Origin: Gongronella butleri
Taxonomy: Eukaryota; Mucoromycota; Mucoromycetes; Mucorales; Cunninghamellaceae
Assembly (NCBI GenBank): GCA_025201375.1
Contig: JAIWZP010000031.1
Coordinates: forward strand, 1-64,000
Reading direction: 5' to 3'
Length of the DNA stretch: 64,000 nucleotides
Shown here: positions 45,559 to 58,543 of the stretch, piece after piece
Layout of the letters: every line of letters starts with the position of its first letter
How positions within the stretch are numbered: position 1 is the stretch's first letter
Translations under genes and position numbers: made by a program
The notes under the pieces: model-generated
What the model saw: the letters and a program-made list of their open reading frames with translations, nothing else
Database searches by the model: none
Told to the model about the DNA's origin: nothing

Positions 45559-46849
45559 ATGGCCCACCATCATGCTGATGACGATTCGGACCACACGCCA
45601 CCCTGTTTCGACAGTGGCATGAACGAGCCCATTGTTGCCACGGACATGGCGTACCCGCACTCTCATCAAGCACCAGCGGCTGCTGCTAGCCCCATCTCAC
45701 TTGGGCACCGCGGCATCAAGGGTCTTTTCCATCTGCCCAAAAGGGACACCATTGCAAAGCGCGCCAGCATCGCCAGTTTTAGGACCCCGCGCGCTCCAAC
45801 CACCCCACAACCAGCCACCGTCGCCCATGAAGAATCACCGATTCCTTCCCATTCTCATGATGATGTAAAAAAAAAAAAAAAAGGAATTGGAGACAAAAGG
45901 CGCTAATCTTGTTTTTTATTTAAATTCTTTCGTTTTTTTTTGTTTTTTAATTTTGCGTGACTATAGAGATACTCGTCGACATCATCGTGCTCCTCGTCGA
46001 CAGCATCATCAACGTCGTCGGGCCACGATTCGATGTTTCCACTGTCGCCGACGTACAAGGACGATTTTTCGTGGACACGCGCAGGCGCGCCCGATTCATC
46101 ACCACCACACGATGCGACGCGGTCCAAACGAGCGTCGATTTCGTCCATCCACCTTCTGGCATCGCCGTCAAGCCGCCGCACGTCGATCCACATCAGCCAC
46201 GAAGTGCCATCGACGCAAAAGTCGCAAAAGTCGCAATTGGCACCTGTGCGTCCATTGTTACCGTCGCCGCCGCCATCAGCATCCTCCATGGAGCCGTGCG
46301 ACCCCTTCCTGCAGCAGCCGACCGCCCCTGCAGAAGCATCCATACCGCGCCCCGCGCACGAACAGGCGCGTCGCCACCGTCGCGAGCCATCGTCAGGCGC
46401 AAGTGTGCGAATTCACACCGAGTACGCGCTACCAACGTTCATTCATCCTCAGCATGTGCCTGCACGTGCGCAAGACGCGCCACCGCGCCATTCGCTAAAG
46501 AGCTATCGCTCGGAAACCGATTTGCGTCGCCTGCGTTCCATTTTCATTCCCAATGCGGCTTCCGCCACGCATCTGACCATCTCATCGTCGTCGGCCAATG
46601 TCGCGGGTGCAGCGTCCACACCGCGGCCATTGTCACGCGTTGACACCGCGTCTTCCACACGTGAAAAGTCGAAACAACATCCGATTTTGTCGTCCATGAT
46701 GCGTTCCTTTGGCATCACGCGCACAAACAGTCATCTAGACCATCAATTGCACACCCCGCACGGAATGCCAAAGTCAGAAAGGTACAAAAAAAAAAAAAAA
46801 AAAAGAGAGCCATGCCTGTGAATTTATCTCTTTTTCGCGTCCCTTTCTC

Positions 46850-46881
<32 letters not shown>

Positions 46882-47774
46882 GTAGCTCATGGAATTTGTG
46901 GCGCCAGATGCGTCGTCATCCGTCGTTGGCCAACCTTCGAAAGACAGCCCAAGGCAGAGATCATGATGTAAGACTGCAGTCCCTTTATCCCTGTCTGCAG
47001 AATGAAGCGCGTTCTTTTCCTTTTTGACAACAATGTGAGGAATTAAGCCCAATTCAATTTATTTTCTTTGTTCTCAGGACGAGCCTCCGACACCGTGTGC
47101 GCGCGCCACGCCCTTTTCCGACCTGATGCTGGCCACCAAGTCGGGTGAAGGCTCGATTTTGCATCTTTCTGAAAATGGGCACGACGTGCTGCTGATGGAG
47201 CGCATTGATGGACGTTTCCAGGTTCTTGCAGGCACAACCGAGAAGCTGTTTCTCAAACTCGCCGATGAAACAGTCCAAGGTAACGTAATTGTGCGCGAAA
47301 AAAAAAAATGAATCTAGCCCCTCAAATCCACACACGAGACCCCATGATCGCCTTTTTTTCCCATGGCCGCATTCTGATTTTCTTTTTTAGATTTCGACTA
47401 TGTCGATGCTTACATCCTCAACCACACGGAATTCACGACATCCGATGAATTTTTGGAGAATTTGATGTCTCGTTTCTATTTGGAGCCCCTGCCAGGCGAA
47501 TTGGCTTACTTTTACAAGTGGCAACATAACATTCAGACAAAGTAGCGTCACCCACAACAACAATTACAAAAAGAAAAGGCTGCTGACGCCCTTTTTATTT
47601 TTGGCTTTTCTTTAGGGTGCTGCATGTCATTTCGCGCTGGATCAAGCTGCAATTCATCGACTTTATCAACAACCCGGTTCTATTGACACGGCTGCGCGCC
47701 TTTGTGACGGGCGACGTCACACGCGGCGGGTTTGCGGCTGAGGCGCGATCCATTCGTGATTTGCTGGATTCTCA

Positions 47775-47808
<34 letters not shown>

Positions 47809-48396
47809 AAAGCGCGTCGTGAAACGTTGCCAGTCTCTTCAGCCGAAGCTTCTCCATCGTGCGTCAATGGGCCATTGACACACACTTTACTTGCAGGACG
47901 CGCAACACGACCAGCCACGACATGTGATTATTCAGGCCCTTGCAAATGTTAATGTGCGTCAGCATGCGCCGGTGATTGCTTCGCATTGTGCCCAGCCGCT
48001 TTCGCCTTCCATGGCGCTGGTGCCGGCGATTCTGGCCATGGCGCCCAAAGAAATTGCCCAATACCTGACGCTGGCGGACTTTTATCTCCTAAAGTGCATC
48101 ACACCATTTGATCTGCTGGAGCACGTGCGCAAACACAAGCACCAACAGCCACGATGCCACGGTGACTACATTGAGCGGCTGACTAGGCGTGCCAACCAGG
48201 TAAAACCGAATTGCCTTGGTCCCCCCTCCCCATTTCTCTGAGCTCAATGGCTGATTTCTTTATTTTTTTTCTCCCATGGCATGCTTTTAGTTGAGCCATT
48301 GGGTACAGCAGATGATCCAATTGCAGCCATCGTCGCGCCATCGACGACTTGTGCTCCGGAAAATCATTGATGTTGCAAAGGTAAAACACAAAGGAC

Positions 48397-48429
<33 letters not shown>

Positions 48430-49381
48430 AGCGAGAACACCCATAAATGGGAGCAAAAAAGGGCATTCTATCAGGGAGGTGTGTATATTGGAGCGGACAA
48501 CAGAGAGTGCCCATGGGGGATGCTGCAAGGCAAAAAAAAAAAAAAAAAAAAAGGGAGAGCGGCAGGGCAGGCAACAACGAAAAAAAAAAGAAAAAAAATC
48601 AGTGAGCAGGAAAAAAAAAGGGGGATTGACGCGTTGTGATTTTGACCACCCTTTTTCTTTTTTTGATTTTTGATAGCATTGCTTAGAATTTCACAATTTC
48701 CACACGAGTATGTTGCTTACGACGAGTCTGCTCCAGCCGGCAATTCAAAAGCTGACAGAATGGAGTGGTGTGTCTGGCCATGAGGACGTGGCGAGCCTAA
48801 TGCGGCTGTTGGACGTGTCGAACAACATGTACGCGTACCGTGGGGCGTTGGCGCAAGCCAAGGCGCCGCTCGTGCCGTTTTTCCCATTGCTGCTCAAGGA
48901 CCTGACGTTCATTATGGACGGCAATGCCCCCGTTTACCAGGAAGACACCTCCAATGCTGCGCCTGGACCATTGACGGCGACAAACGCGTCCATGGCACCA
49001 TCGTCATCACCAGCGGCGGCACAGGCTTCATCATCCTCATTTTCTGGGGCGGCGTCGGCGGTGACTGGGTTGGGTGGTGACACGAGCGCGTGTGCGACCA
49101 ATGGATGTCACGATGACCTGATCAATTTTTCTAAATATCGGACCTTGACGCATTGCCTGCACGGTGTCCTGCGTGCCACCTACGATGACTATGCCTTTAG
49201 CTCGCAGCTTGGCGACTGGGCGTTCCTGACGCCAAACCAGCCGAGGCTACACACATTGCCTGACCATGCTTATCCGCTCGATCACGTCGCGTGGCTCATG
49301 GAACAAAGCTTATGGGCATCCTCCCCAGCATCCTCCTCCTCATCATCATCATCATCGCCATCATCATCAACACCATCCTGA
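45559..49381 (+). CDS. CDC25-type Ras guanine-nucleotide exchange factor
   Basis: Loads Ras-family GTPases with GTP at the plasma membrane. Nine exons (45559-45864, 45967-46781, 46883-46967, 47078-47279, 47391-47541, 47616-47775, 47897-48199, 48291-48380, 48677-49381) give 938 codons. Order: a Ser/Pro/Arg-rich disordered region (about 1-400), a REM/RasGEF_N module (TEKLFLKLADETVQDFDYVDAYILNH, FLENLMSRFYLEP), then the catalytic domain from about residue 610 (IAQYLTLADFYLLKCITPFDLLEH, LRKIIDVAKHCLEFHNFHTS, VPFFPLLLKDLTFIMDGN, LINFSKYRTL). An Ala/Ser-rich loop interrupts the catalytic domain before LINFSKYR. The C terminus is a poly-Ser stretch. The start at 45559 is the first in-frame ATG after an acceptor at 45535; the true N terminus may lie at 43914. 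No SH3 domain is visible. Confidence 0.88.
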
Positions 49382-50340
49382 TCTTTTTCTCCCCCCCTTT
49401 TTTTTGCGCTTTTACACGATTTTCTCGTTTTATTCTTTATTTTTTTTTTTATTCTTTGCCCTCCATACCCTTGACACGACGCATCGCGCACTCCCCATTT
49501 CATTCGTTCTCAAGCTGTTAAGTCACCTTTTACAAGCACGCCACCAATGGTGTGCCACGCTCTCATCCGCTCTTTCTCATTTACAGCATCTCGCGAAAGA
49601 TCCAAGCCCAATTGACCTCTCCCTTCCTGTCTCCCCTTCCCCCTTTCCTGTCTTTTTGCGAAACGTCATGCCCAATCAATTCTCATTGTATTCTACTCGC
49701 CCTATTAAAACGCCAAAATTCATTGTCTACGCCCATTCATTGCACAAAATGTTTAAAAAGAGAGAGAGAGAAAAATAAAAAGAAACAAAAAATGGCATTC
49801 ATGGCGCAGGCCCCAAAATGATGCCGCTCTTTTCTTTTTTGAACTTTGGAGCACCCAAGGCGGCGGAGTGGTGGACAAAAAGGCTGCTGCTGCGTGTCGC
49901 CCGCTCACCCTAAAAAAAAAAGAAAAGAAAAGCGCCTTTTTCTCATCTTTCGCGCGCCCATGTTCTCCGTGAATGGTTGCTTTTTTCGCTGCGCGGCACG
50001 CACAAAATAAAAGTGAAAGAGAAATCCGCCCCTCAGGGCAAGAATTAGAGTCGATCAGCGCCGCATGTCGTAAGGAGAAGCTCAGGAAAAAAAAAAAGTG
50101 GGGTCACACTGACCGGCATGACCGAGGGATGCCATCCATTGCTGCCCCCATGTCTATTGTCCTGCTGCGCAGCGCACTTTGGCTGGAAAAAGACAACATT
50201 GCCCCGGATAATGGCGAGAAAAAGAGCAAATCAAGCGAACAAGGGTCAATTGCTTCGTTCGTTCACTCTTTTCAAAGGTTGATTTTGCTGGGAAGAGCCG
50301 AAAAAGGCAAGGCAGGTGTGACTCGGGGGAGCCAGCCGGG

Positions 50341-50349
50341 TATAAAAAG
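50341..50349 (+). promoter_or_regulatory. TATA box (TATAAAAAG) for the PHD-finger gene
   Basis: Strong TATA match in a GC-richer context (GCCGGGTATAAAAAGGAGGC), 529 bp upstream of the ATG. With a start site about 30 bp downstream, the leader would be about 500 nt before splicing and about 380 nt after removal of the leader intron. Confidence 0.5.
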
Positions 50350-50738
50350 GAGGCAGGGCTTCAGAAATGGAAGCCCAGCAAGTCAGCCGGATTATTTCGT
50401 CTTTCTTTCGCTTTTCTCTTTGTTTTTTTTCTCTGTTGCTAGGCAGTGTGATCCACCCCCCCTTTTCTTTCCTCCCCTTTTGATTGCTCGGATTTTCCCT
50501 CGGACATTCAACCCTTTTTTTTTTCTCGCTACTCGTATCACACACACATACACACACACAATATACACACGCACTCTCTATCACTGATTTTGTGTGTCTC
50601 TCTCCCTTTGCTTGCTCTCTCTCTCCCCCCTCCCTTATTCCTTTTTATTCGCGTCTTTGCCACCCAAAACGTCGGATACCACTTTTTTTTCAACATTTTT
50701 TTATTTTCCCCACCTTTTTTTTTTTCCCTCTTAACCTG

Positions 50739-50860
50739 GTAAGTCCAATTTTTTTTTATTCTGCCTATCCTGCGCGGCGCGACGCCGTTCTCCGCCACGC
50801 ACGCGCACACCGTTTACACGTGGCACCGTCATCTCTGACCTATTTTTTTTCTCTTTTTAG
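50739..50860 (+). other. Probable 5'-UTR intron of the PHD-finger gene
   Basis: CTG|GTAAGT at 50739 and CTCTTTTTAG at 50851-50860 bound a 122-nt interval with normal intron composition. The acceptor is 17 nt before the ATG at 50878. There is no coding on the left side, so the intron would lie in the leader. Confidence 0.5.
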
Positions 50861-50877
50861 ACAGCACACCTTCCAAA

Positions 50878-53771
50878 ATGGCTGTAGAAGAAGTAAGACA
50901 AGCGCCGACATTTCCATTCTTTTCCAATTGGGATCGTCTCGCCCCCTTTTTTAACTTTTTCATTGTCTTTTTTTTTTCTTCTTTTTTTTTTTCTTTTCTT
51001 GTAGGATTGCTGCTCGATATGCGGCAGCGGGCGTGCCAACACCAAGAATCCCATTGTCTTTTGCGATGGCACCGGCTGCGACTTGCCTGTGCACAAGCGT
51101 AAGTGCAATGAAAGCCATTGGCTTGCCTGACGCGTTTGTCTCACGCGCTCGTTTCTTTTTTTTTTCTCGTTTTTTTCCTAGGTTGTTACGCGTTGCGCGA
51201 GGTGCCTGATGGCGATTGGTACTGCCAACCGTGTCAAGATGGCCTGGACAATCCGTCGCTCAAGACGACGGTTGTGTGTTGCCCGAATTCGGGCGGCGCG
51301 CTCTTCCGCACGGACAAAAAGGGCGAATACGCCCACATTGTGTGCGCCATGTGGCACGACAGTCTCCACCACGACGTGCAGCCACTGCGCATTCCAAAGC
51401 AACTTCTTGGCACAGTGGTAATGAGAGAGATGAATGACAAAAAAGTGTCCAATGGCTTATTTTTTTTCATTTTAAATAGGCTTGCGACCTTTGCCACGAG
51501 AAAAAGGGCATCTGTGTCCAATGTGACCGGCCCCAATGCACAAAGTAAGTGAGAATGTTTTCCAAAAAAAAAAAAGTGCGAAAAACGCGTAAAAACGCGT
51601 CAACTGATCATGATTTCTCGTTTTTTTTTTTTTGTATTTTTCAGCCGATACCATGTGACATGTGCAATCAAGGCGGGGTACATCACGGCTGCGGCATCCG
51701 TGCCTGCGCAATGGGTGTTTGAGTGCCCCACGCATCAGCCTGTTCGGCGTGTGAACGCGGCGCAGCAGCGACGTAAACAAGCGCAAGAGGAAGCAGATGC
51801 CATGGACGAGGATGACGAAGATGACGAGGATGAAGATGATGACGAGGATGATGAAGATGTTGACGACGAAGACGAAGACGAGGATGACAATGATGCTGAT
51901 GAGGCGCATGCGGATTCCGACCAAGAAATGCAAGAAGACTCGGACGATTCCGACGACATGGGCTTGACACCGCGCAAACGGTTGAAAAAGAAGAACAGCA
52001 GCAACAGCAGCAACAACAAAAAGCAGCGCGGCCAGGATGGCAAGAGCACGAGCACGAATTCGCGTCGTGGTGGTGGGCTGCAATTGTTTCTGGCTGACAT
52101 GAGCTCGGAAGACGACGATGATGATGATGACGACATGGGCAGCTCTTCTGCTGGTAACGCGACGAAAAAGAAGGTGTCGGACGCGAAACCCATGGACATT
52201 GACGCGTCGCCGCGTGTGAAAAAGGAGCCACGCGCCGCCAATGGCAGCAGCACGACTTTTCTTAAAGACAAGCCATCGCCCAATGCATCGTCATCCACGA
52301 ATTCGCCCATGGTGCCCATGTCCCAACGTGAACGGATCGAAGCCAAGCGAATGAAGATCAAATCCAATACGACGCCACCGGGTTCGCCCCTGTTTACAAA
52401 GAAAACCGCTCTCTTGCCCCCCAATGCCACTTTGTCGCCTTCTTCTTCAGCACCCAATGCCACGCCAGCCGCTCCCGCATCCGCTCCCAACGTACCTCAT
52501 CCGGCCCTTGCCCTTGATTTGAACAAGGGCCCAATGTCGGCGCCAAACACCTCAAACACAAGTACCAATGGCAATAGCAATAGTAACAATACCAATGGCA
52601 ATACCATTGTCCCTGCGCCCAGCTCGTCGTCGTCAACAACCTCTTCGACCACATCGTCCACGTCCACGGCCCTGCCTACGGCCACAGCCAACAATACCAC
52701 CCCCAGCAAAGCATCCATGGATACCACGGGCAATGCGCCCGCCCAAAGCACCAACTCTTCCACCACCACCACCGCCTCAAATACACCCTCTGTATCATTA
52801 CCCTCATCGTCCAATGGCTTGCCAAAGCAAAAGTTACCCAACAAGGCCCATCTGGGCGGGCCAAAGCCATTGAATGGTGCGCGCCAAATGCCCCCCAATC
52901 CACCTTCTAATCGCAAACCCTCCACCAGCATCAAGGACCTGGACGAGGTAAAAAAAAAAAAAAAAAAAAGCAAGAAAATGGTATAAAAAAGGTCTCCACT
53001 CACCCCTCTTTTTTTTTTCTTCGCTTCTCTTTCCTTTCACAATTTTTTTTGTCAATCAGATCCAAAGCGACATGAATGCCAATGCTCAACGTTGGGGCGT
53101 AGATCGGAAAAATAGCCAGTCATTCAAGTAAGTAGAGTAGAGGGAGAGGGAGAGATAGAAAAAATGGGGGGTCTTTTTTTTTTTTTTTTTTTTTTTTTTG
53201 TGGCCAACACTTCCCTTTTTGTTGGTTTCGATGGGTCGCACATGCCATTGAACGCGTCCAAGCACCTTCCCCATGGAGACTGACCTTGTCTTTATTTTCA
53301 TTCTTATAGCATGGACATGGGCATGATCAAGAATATTGTTGGTGAGGCCGTGGAAATGGCGCTACAAGGTAATTGCGCAGATTTTTAAAAAAAGATGCCA
53401 TGGCTGCTCCAATGTGTCCTTTTTTCTTGTTTCTGATTGTCATCTTATTTGTAGCCAAGCCAGTGAGTGCCAATGTTCCTGATCCTGGGATGCAGCAAAT
53501 GTACAACAGGCTGCAATCGAGCAATCAGGAGCTTGGGCGGCTAAAGGACGAATTGCGGCGCATGCATGAGTTCAAGCGCGGCGTCGTGGAAATGCTCGAC
53601 GGCCTGAACGTGCGCGTACCGGGCCGCTCCAAGGTCAACATGAACAATGTGGAGGAATACGTCAGCGACATCCGAACCATGCTGCAGCGCATCGGCCCCA
53701 TTAGCGAAGACGCACGCGACCGCGTCGCAAATTATGTACAAGACACCATCAAAAAAGACCCATCCCTCTGA
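50878..53771 (+). CDS. PHD plus extended-PHD (PZP) chromatin reader, AF10/Nto1-like
   Basis: Eight exons (50878-50892, 51005-51098, 51182-51417, 51480-51544, 51645-52947, 53060-53127, 53310-53368, 53455-53771) give 718 codons. Residues 7-55 are a PHD finger (CCSICGSG, NPIVFCDGTGCDLPVHKRCY, DWYCQPC). A zinc knuckle (CCPNSGGALFRTDKKGEYAHIVCAMW) and a second PHD-like finger (ACDLCHEKKGICVQC, CTNRYHVTCAIKAG) follow, to about residue 175. This PZP order is that of AF10/AF17, BRPF and Jade, which bind histone H3 tails. Then come an acidic run (about 205-250), a Lys-rich patch with KKKNSSN, and a long Ser/Thr/Asn-rich stretch. The last 130 residues are helical (MQQMYNRLQSSNQELGRLKDELRRM), probably a coiled coil. 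Exon 1 codes only five residues. Confidence 0.9.
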
Positions 53772-56508
53772 GCCCTCTCGCTCCCGTCTCTCTCTCTCTC
53801 TTTTCAACCCCATACCTTGTATATTTTTTTCTCTCTCTCCCTCTTTTTTATATTTTCGCTGTGTGATTCTCGTTCCCCTCCCTGCCCCTTCCCTCCCTCC
53901 TTCCCTCTATCTTTCGATGCATATAGTCTTCTTGTTTTGCCCGCGCCTTGCTTTTTTTTCATCCATTTGATTTTATTCTTTTTCCACACATTTTCTGTGT
54001 CTTCCAGGTTTAAAATAAAGCCCAAAACGAAAAGAAGCCCCATGGAGCCCAGTTTGTCTCGCCCTTGCTGTGTCGTGTACAACGGTCACGGGGTTTGAAA
54101 GTGATTGGCTTGGCAACAAGCGGCACCCACACCTTTTTGATGATAGTTTGCACGTTTCGTTTCCAATTTCCATTCTTTTGGCCCCAGGCACATCACCATT
54201 GGCAAGGGCCAAAAATGCTATCCAGGTCACCTCCGCGCGATGCCGAGCCCCATGGATGCGGTTTTCAAGCCAATCTGTGTTTTTTTATAGCAGCGTCATT
54301 TTTCGTTCGAATAATGCAAATTACATGAAAGCCAACAAGGAACCAGGCGTGACGCTGTGCAGACAAATGATAGTACAGATTCGACCCTTTCAAATGACAC
54401 TGGTTTTATTTTGGCGCATCATCATTAGATGCGAATAAAATGCAAAGAGGCGATAAAACCTTTATTTTGGCTTTTTAAAGGACGTTCTGCAAGCCTATTG
54501 GTTGATTTATCGCGCCGCGTTGCAAAGGCCACACCAGGCTTTCTTTTGAGCCCAAAATCACATCTCTAGGACGCGTACATGGCGAGCAGCAACCACGATA
54601 AAAAATGGCCAAAATCCATGGATGACCCCCCGGCAAAATTTTGAAAATTAAAAAAGGTCGACCGATCGCCAGGAAACTTGGAGGGTAGCAAGGTCGTGCT
54701 TCCCCCATCATTTCTTTCGCTGGCAAGGTCGTGGATCGTTACGCTGGTTGGCGAGAAAATGGACAAAAAAGCACCAAAATTCCAGATTTTCGATTCAATG
54801 CCATTTATTGATGGTGTGCCTTTAGCGACCCGAAACGAAGATATCTCGCGCATATGGATCGTGCGCACACGTGGGTGTCAGTGTTTGCAAGAAAGCGCGC
54901 TTTGCGCGTAAATGGCAACGCCCCGAAGCCGCGTTTTTTGAAGGTGGTTTTCGGCGCGTCGATACTCCGGCTTATTCATCATCATGGCAGCACCCAATGC
55001 ACGCACATGGAACTGCGGATGATCCTCAACAAGAAAATGCCGGTTGAACGGCGCTAGCGCGTTTCGTCGTCGAACGATGAGTATTTGAAAAGTGGATCTT
55101 CAACTTACTAAAACGCAATTTTCTCGAAACCCACAAGGTGGAATCCACTGCAACTTGCCTCGCTGTTACTACGCTTTGGCATCCACCATCCCTTCGCGTT
55201 TGGGGATGATCGGAGGACTTGGCTATTTTTTCGCAAAAAGTTGGCGGGACAGCGCACCAAGTGACAATCAGGTATTTTTCCCCAGTACTTCATTCGCATC
55301 CAGAAACACAGCAAAGGCTCAAATGAAAGCTGGCTTTTTCTTTTTTTCATTTGCAACTAAAAGCACGTGGCAAGATCTGCTGGCCTACGACTATCCGCCA
55401 TTTACGCGTAAATTTTGAAAATCTGACTATTTCAACTCACTACGACAATCTACATTTGTTCATCCCGTTTTGCCATTCTTTTGTAGCACTTCGCGCTGCG
55501 TCATTGTGTAGCGTCGATTTGAACATTTTTATTTTGGGTTTGTCTGTGATTATATTGCAAAAACACATATCATCTACCAAATTTGCAGCTTTAAGCTGTT
55601 TTTGCCTCCCAAGTCGCGTCAAATAACGGCAGCTGAGATAAAACCAGTGACGCTGAATGGCGGGGGTGGCGTCAGGATGGCACTTTTTTGCATGATTTTA
55701 TTGTAAATTCAGTATTTTATCCTGCCAGGAGCCCAAAGGACGGAATGGATAAAGATTAAAAGCTGTGGGTGCAAGCAATGGCTGTATCGTAAAGGTAATG
55801 CGAGCCCATTGGTGTAGTGCACACACGGTCACGGGGATTGAAAGAAGCAGGCTTGGCAGAAAAACCTCAAAAAAAAGGACCTGGTGACGAGCTCTTTTGC
55901 CAGTAATCTTACGCACCTCATGTCACAACTCCTTGTAAGCGCATCCGCCTTGACAATGACGCCATTGGACGGTCATTGGGGCCGAAAGAGACGTTGATAA
56001 AAGCGCGGGAGCTCGCTTTAAAAAACGTGGCGCGTACAAAAAGGAATGATCAATCGGAGACGGCGTGGTATCAGCGGCATTCGTGGTGACAATGATGGCA
56101 AATGCGAGCTAGTTGAGCGCACAGCCTCCTTTTTTTTTTTAATTCGATTGTTTACATGGGGGGGGGGAACAAGAGCATGAAGAGAGGGGGTAAAATACGT
56201 AGAATGGAATAAGACGGGAAAAAAAACCAAGTGCAAATTAAGAAACAAGAAGGAACGATGGAAATGTGGGCACCTTTTTAGGGCGTGTGATTGTGGCAAA
56301 AGAAAAAACAAAAAAAAGAGCAGGTATCCAAAAAGGCGTTGAGTGCGGCAAACAGGGAGCGTGTGTGAGCGAAATAAGGGAGTGGCGAGGGCAAAGGGAA
56401 TGAATTGACACGTAAGAAGACGGGAAAAAGGGAAAAAAAGACAGCATCCGAGGCAACTCGAATCAATAAAAGAGGCAGTGAAAGGGGGGGGGCCAAAAAT
56501 CATCGAAA
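53772..56508. other. Long intergenic region with no supported gene
   Basis: After a pyrimidine-rich 3' flank there are 2.4 kb in which frames are short and overlap on both strands. A block ACGGTCACGGGG-TTGAAAG-GGCTTGGCA occurs twice, at about 54083 and 55826, in the same orientation. Around 56.1-56.5 kb the sequence is A/G-rich and is probably the 3' flank of the zinc-finger gene. No tRNA was seen. Confidence 0.5.
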
Positions 56509-58015
56509 CTATTGCCCTTGATGCTGAGCTTGTTGCTGCTGAGGCTGCGGTTGTTCGCCGGGTCGCTGGCCGCCTGGGCGATCGAGGACGAGGGAACGCA
56601 AGACGCGATTCTGCCAAAAAAGGAAAAAGAAAAAGAAAATCCACGGATCAATTCATTGCTCACGGGATTGACAATTTGGAAGCTTGCGTGATGCATGTTT
56701 TTCTGAGATCACGACGGGCCGAGGGGAGGGACGGGGGGACGCTTTAGGGGCGCGTGCGAGAGAGGGCATGTGCGCGCCTCCTATTTTTTTTTTTTTTGAT
56801 TTGTTACCTCGACTTCCAGATCATGGATTGTTTGCTGCATGGCATCGACTTTTTGCTCGAGGGCGCGGTATTGTTGCAGCAATTGAGCGTGTGCAGCGTG
56901 AGACGGCGGTGGCGGGCCATTGGCGGGTGTTGCCGGGCTTGCGAGCGGTGTAGAGGGTTCATGATGGCGTTTTGATATTGGATTTGTGTGGTGGATGGCG
57001 GGCAGGATGGTGGTGGTGGACGCGGAGGCAGGATGGAGCGGATGATGGATGGTTGGATGTGGATGTGGGGACAATGGTGTGGAGGAGGCGTTTGTCGATG
57101 GACTGGAGGAGTGATGTGGGCGTGGCATGGCGGGGGACGGTATCTGGGGCATTGGCATGGTGGCTGGTATCGAAGGTATGGAGGGCAGAGGGTCTGTTCT
57201 AGGGGAAGAGGCTGATTTGGGCGGCGCCGTATTGGGTGTGGGCAGCTCGCCGGCTAAAATGGTGGTGGAAGGCTGCAAAGGCTTTGGATGCTGGCCCAGA
57301 GGCGACGGATGCCATGTCGTTGCATTGGCAGACGCAGGGATGTTGATTTGAGGGATCTTTGGCCGCGACGTCCGGAACACATGCTGCTGGCTCTTCATCC
57401 GCTTCGTGGCCACCGCATCTTCAGACGCGTCCTCACTCACATTGCTGTCATGGCTGTTTTTACGCCGTTTTGTCTTCTCGGGCGACCCATTGGCCATCAA
57501 CAAGGGCGACAACGCAAGCGTGCTTGGTCCTGGTGCGGATGAATTGGTCGAATGGTTGACATTGTTGCTGGAATTGCTGGCATTGTTGGCATTGTTGGCG
57601 TTGTTGGCGTTGGGCGATTGTTGTTGTTGGGTCGATGGCTGGGCCAATGGTTGCTGTTGAGAAGCCAAGGAAGAAGACGAAGACGAAGAAGACGACGCGT
57701 CGCTCGCGCTCGTGCTTGCTGGCGATGAAAATTGGCGTTTTGGCAAAAGCGGATTGTCGGGCTTTGGCAAGATGGAGCGTTGTGTGGCGTCGCCCTCGCT
57801 AAATCGACGTGCAGCTTGCTCGGATCGTCGATGGCGATTGAGGGCGTCCAATCGCGAGAAACTGCGCGAGCACTGCTCACATACATATGGTTTCTCCCCC
57901 GTGTGCAGCTTTTCGTGTCTCTTGAGATCGTGCAACCGCCGAAAGTGCTGCAAACACGTCGTGCACTATTAAAAAAGAGCAAAACTTGAGTGATCTTAGT
58001 CGTTTTTGACCCTTT

Positions 58016-58055
<40 letters not shown>

Positions 58056-58418
58056 GAATGGTCGGACGTTGGAGTGGGTGGCGAGATGCGATTTTAGATT
58101 GTGTGGGCGGCTGAATGTCTGGTCGCAGGCGGGGCACACGTATGGCTTGACAAGAGTGCCACGCAGCTCGTTTTTAAGGGGTTGGCGCACAGAAAACGTA
58201 TTGTAGGCGCCGTGTTGCTGATACGCAGGCTTGTCGTCGTCTTCGTCGTCTTCGTCGTCGTCCAGGTCCTGGTGTTCCGGTGCTGCCACGGGCGAACAAG
58301 CGTTGGTAGACGTCGGCGGCGACACAGACCGCTCTTCGGGCTCATCCTGGTTGAGCAGAAGCGAGATGGACGACGGAGGCTCGGGCTTACACGGTGAGTT
58401 CGAAGTCGACTTGGACAT
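56509..58418 (-). CDS. C2H2 zinc-finger transcription factor
   Basis: Three exons (58418-58053, 57965-56808, 56610-56509) give 541 codons. The N terminus is acidic (DLDDDEDDEDDDKP). The fingers are tandem: finger 1 C95/C98/H111/H115 (SRPHNLKSHLATH); finger 2 C123/C126/H139/H143 (RRLHDLKRHEKLH), with the exon 1/2 junction immediately before C123; a TGEKP linker; and finger 3 C151/C154/H167, in which the fourth ligand is missing (HRRSEQ). The finger spacing and NLKSH wording recall Crz1-type fungal factors, but identity is not certain. The long C-terminal part is Ser/Asn/Gln/Pro-rich and contains a basic patch (KTKRRKNSHD). It ends in a short coiled coil (LLQQYRALEQKVDAMQQTIHDLEVE) and a Gln-rich tail. 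Confidence 0.9.
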
Positions 58419-58543
58419 GGCGCGGCATTGAGATAGAAAAAAAAGGAGAGGAGGCAAGGGCAAAAGGGGGCGTGAAACAAGAAAAAAAGAGGAAAAGAAA
58501 AGACAAAAAAAGGGGCGGAGAAGAAAATAAAAAGAGCCAACGT

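Larger units (their letters stand above)
49382..50877. other. Intergenic region and long leader of the PHD gene
   Basis: The left part is the 3' flank of the RasGEF. From 50340 the sequence looks like a promoter and leader: a TATA box, then a CT-rich leader with a CA-rich microsatellite at about 50540-50577, then a leader intron. The stretch 50447-50741 contains no AG dinucleotide. Confidence 0.6.

Noticed and set aside
51735..52490. Long minus-strand frame with a poly-Ser stretch opposite the PHD gene
   Set aside because: It is the mirror of the Asp/Glu- and Ser-coding repeats of the plus-strand gene (GAT/GAC read backwards), with no domain of its own.
55092..55418. Plus-strand frame of 108 codons in the gene-free stretch
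   Set aside because: No recognisable motif, codon use not like neighbouring genes, and no plausible flanking exons.
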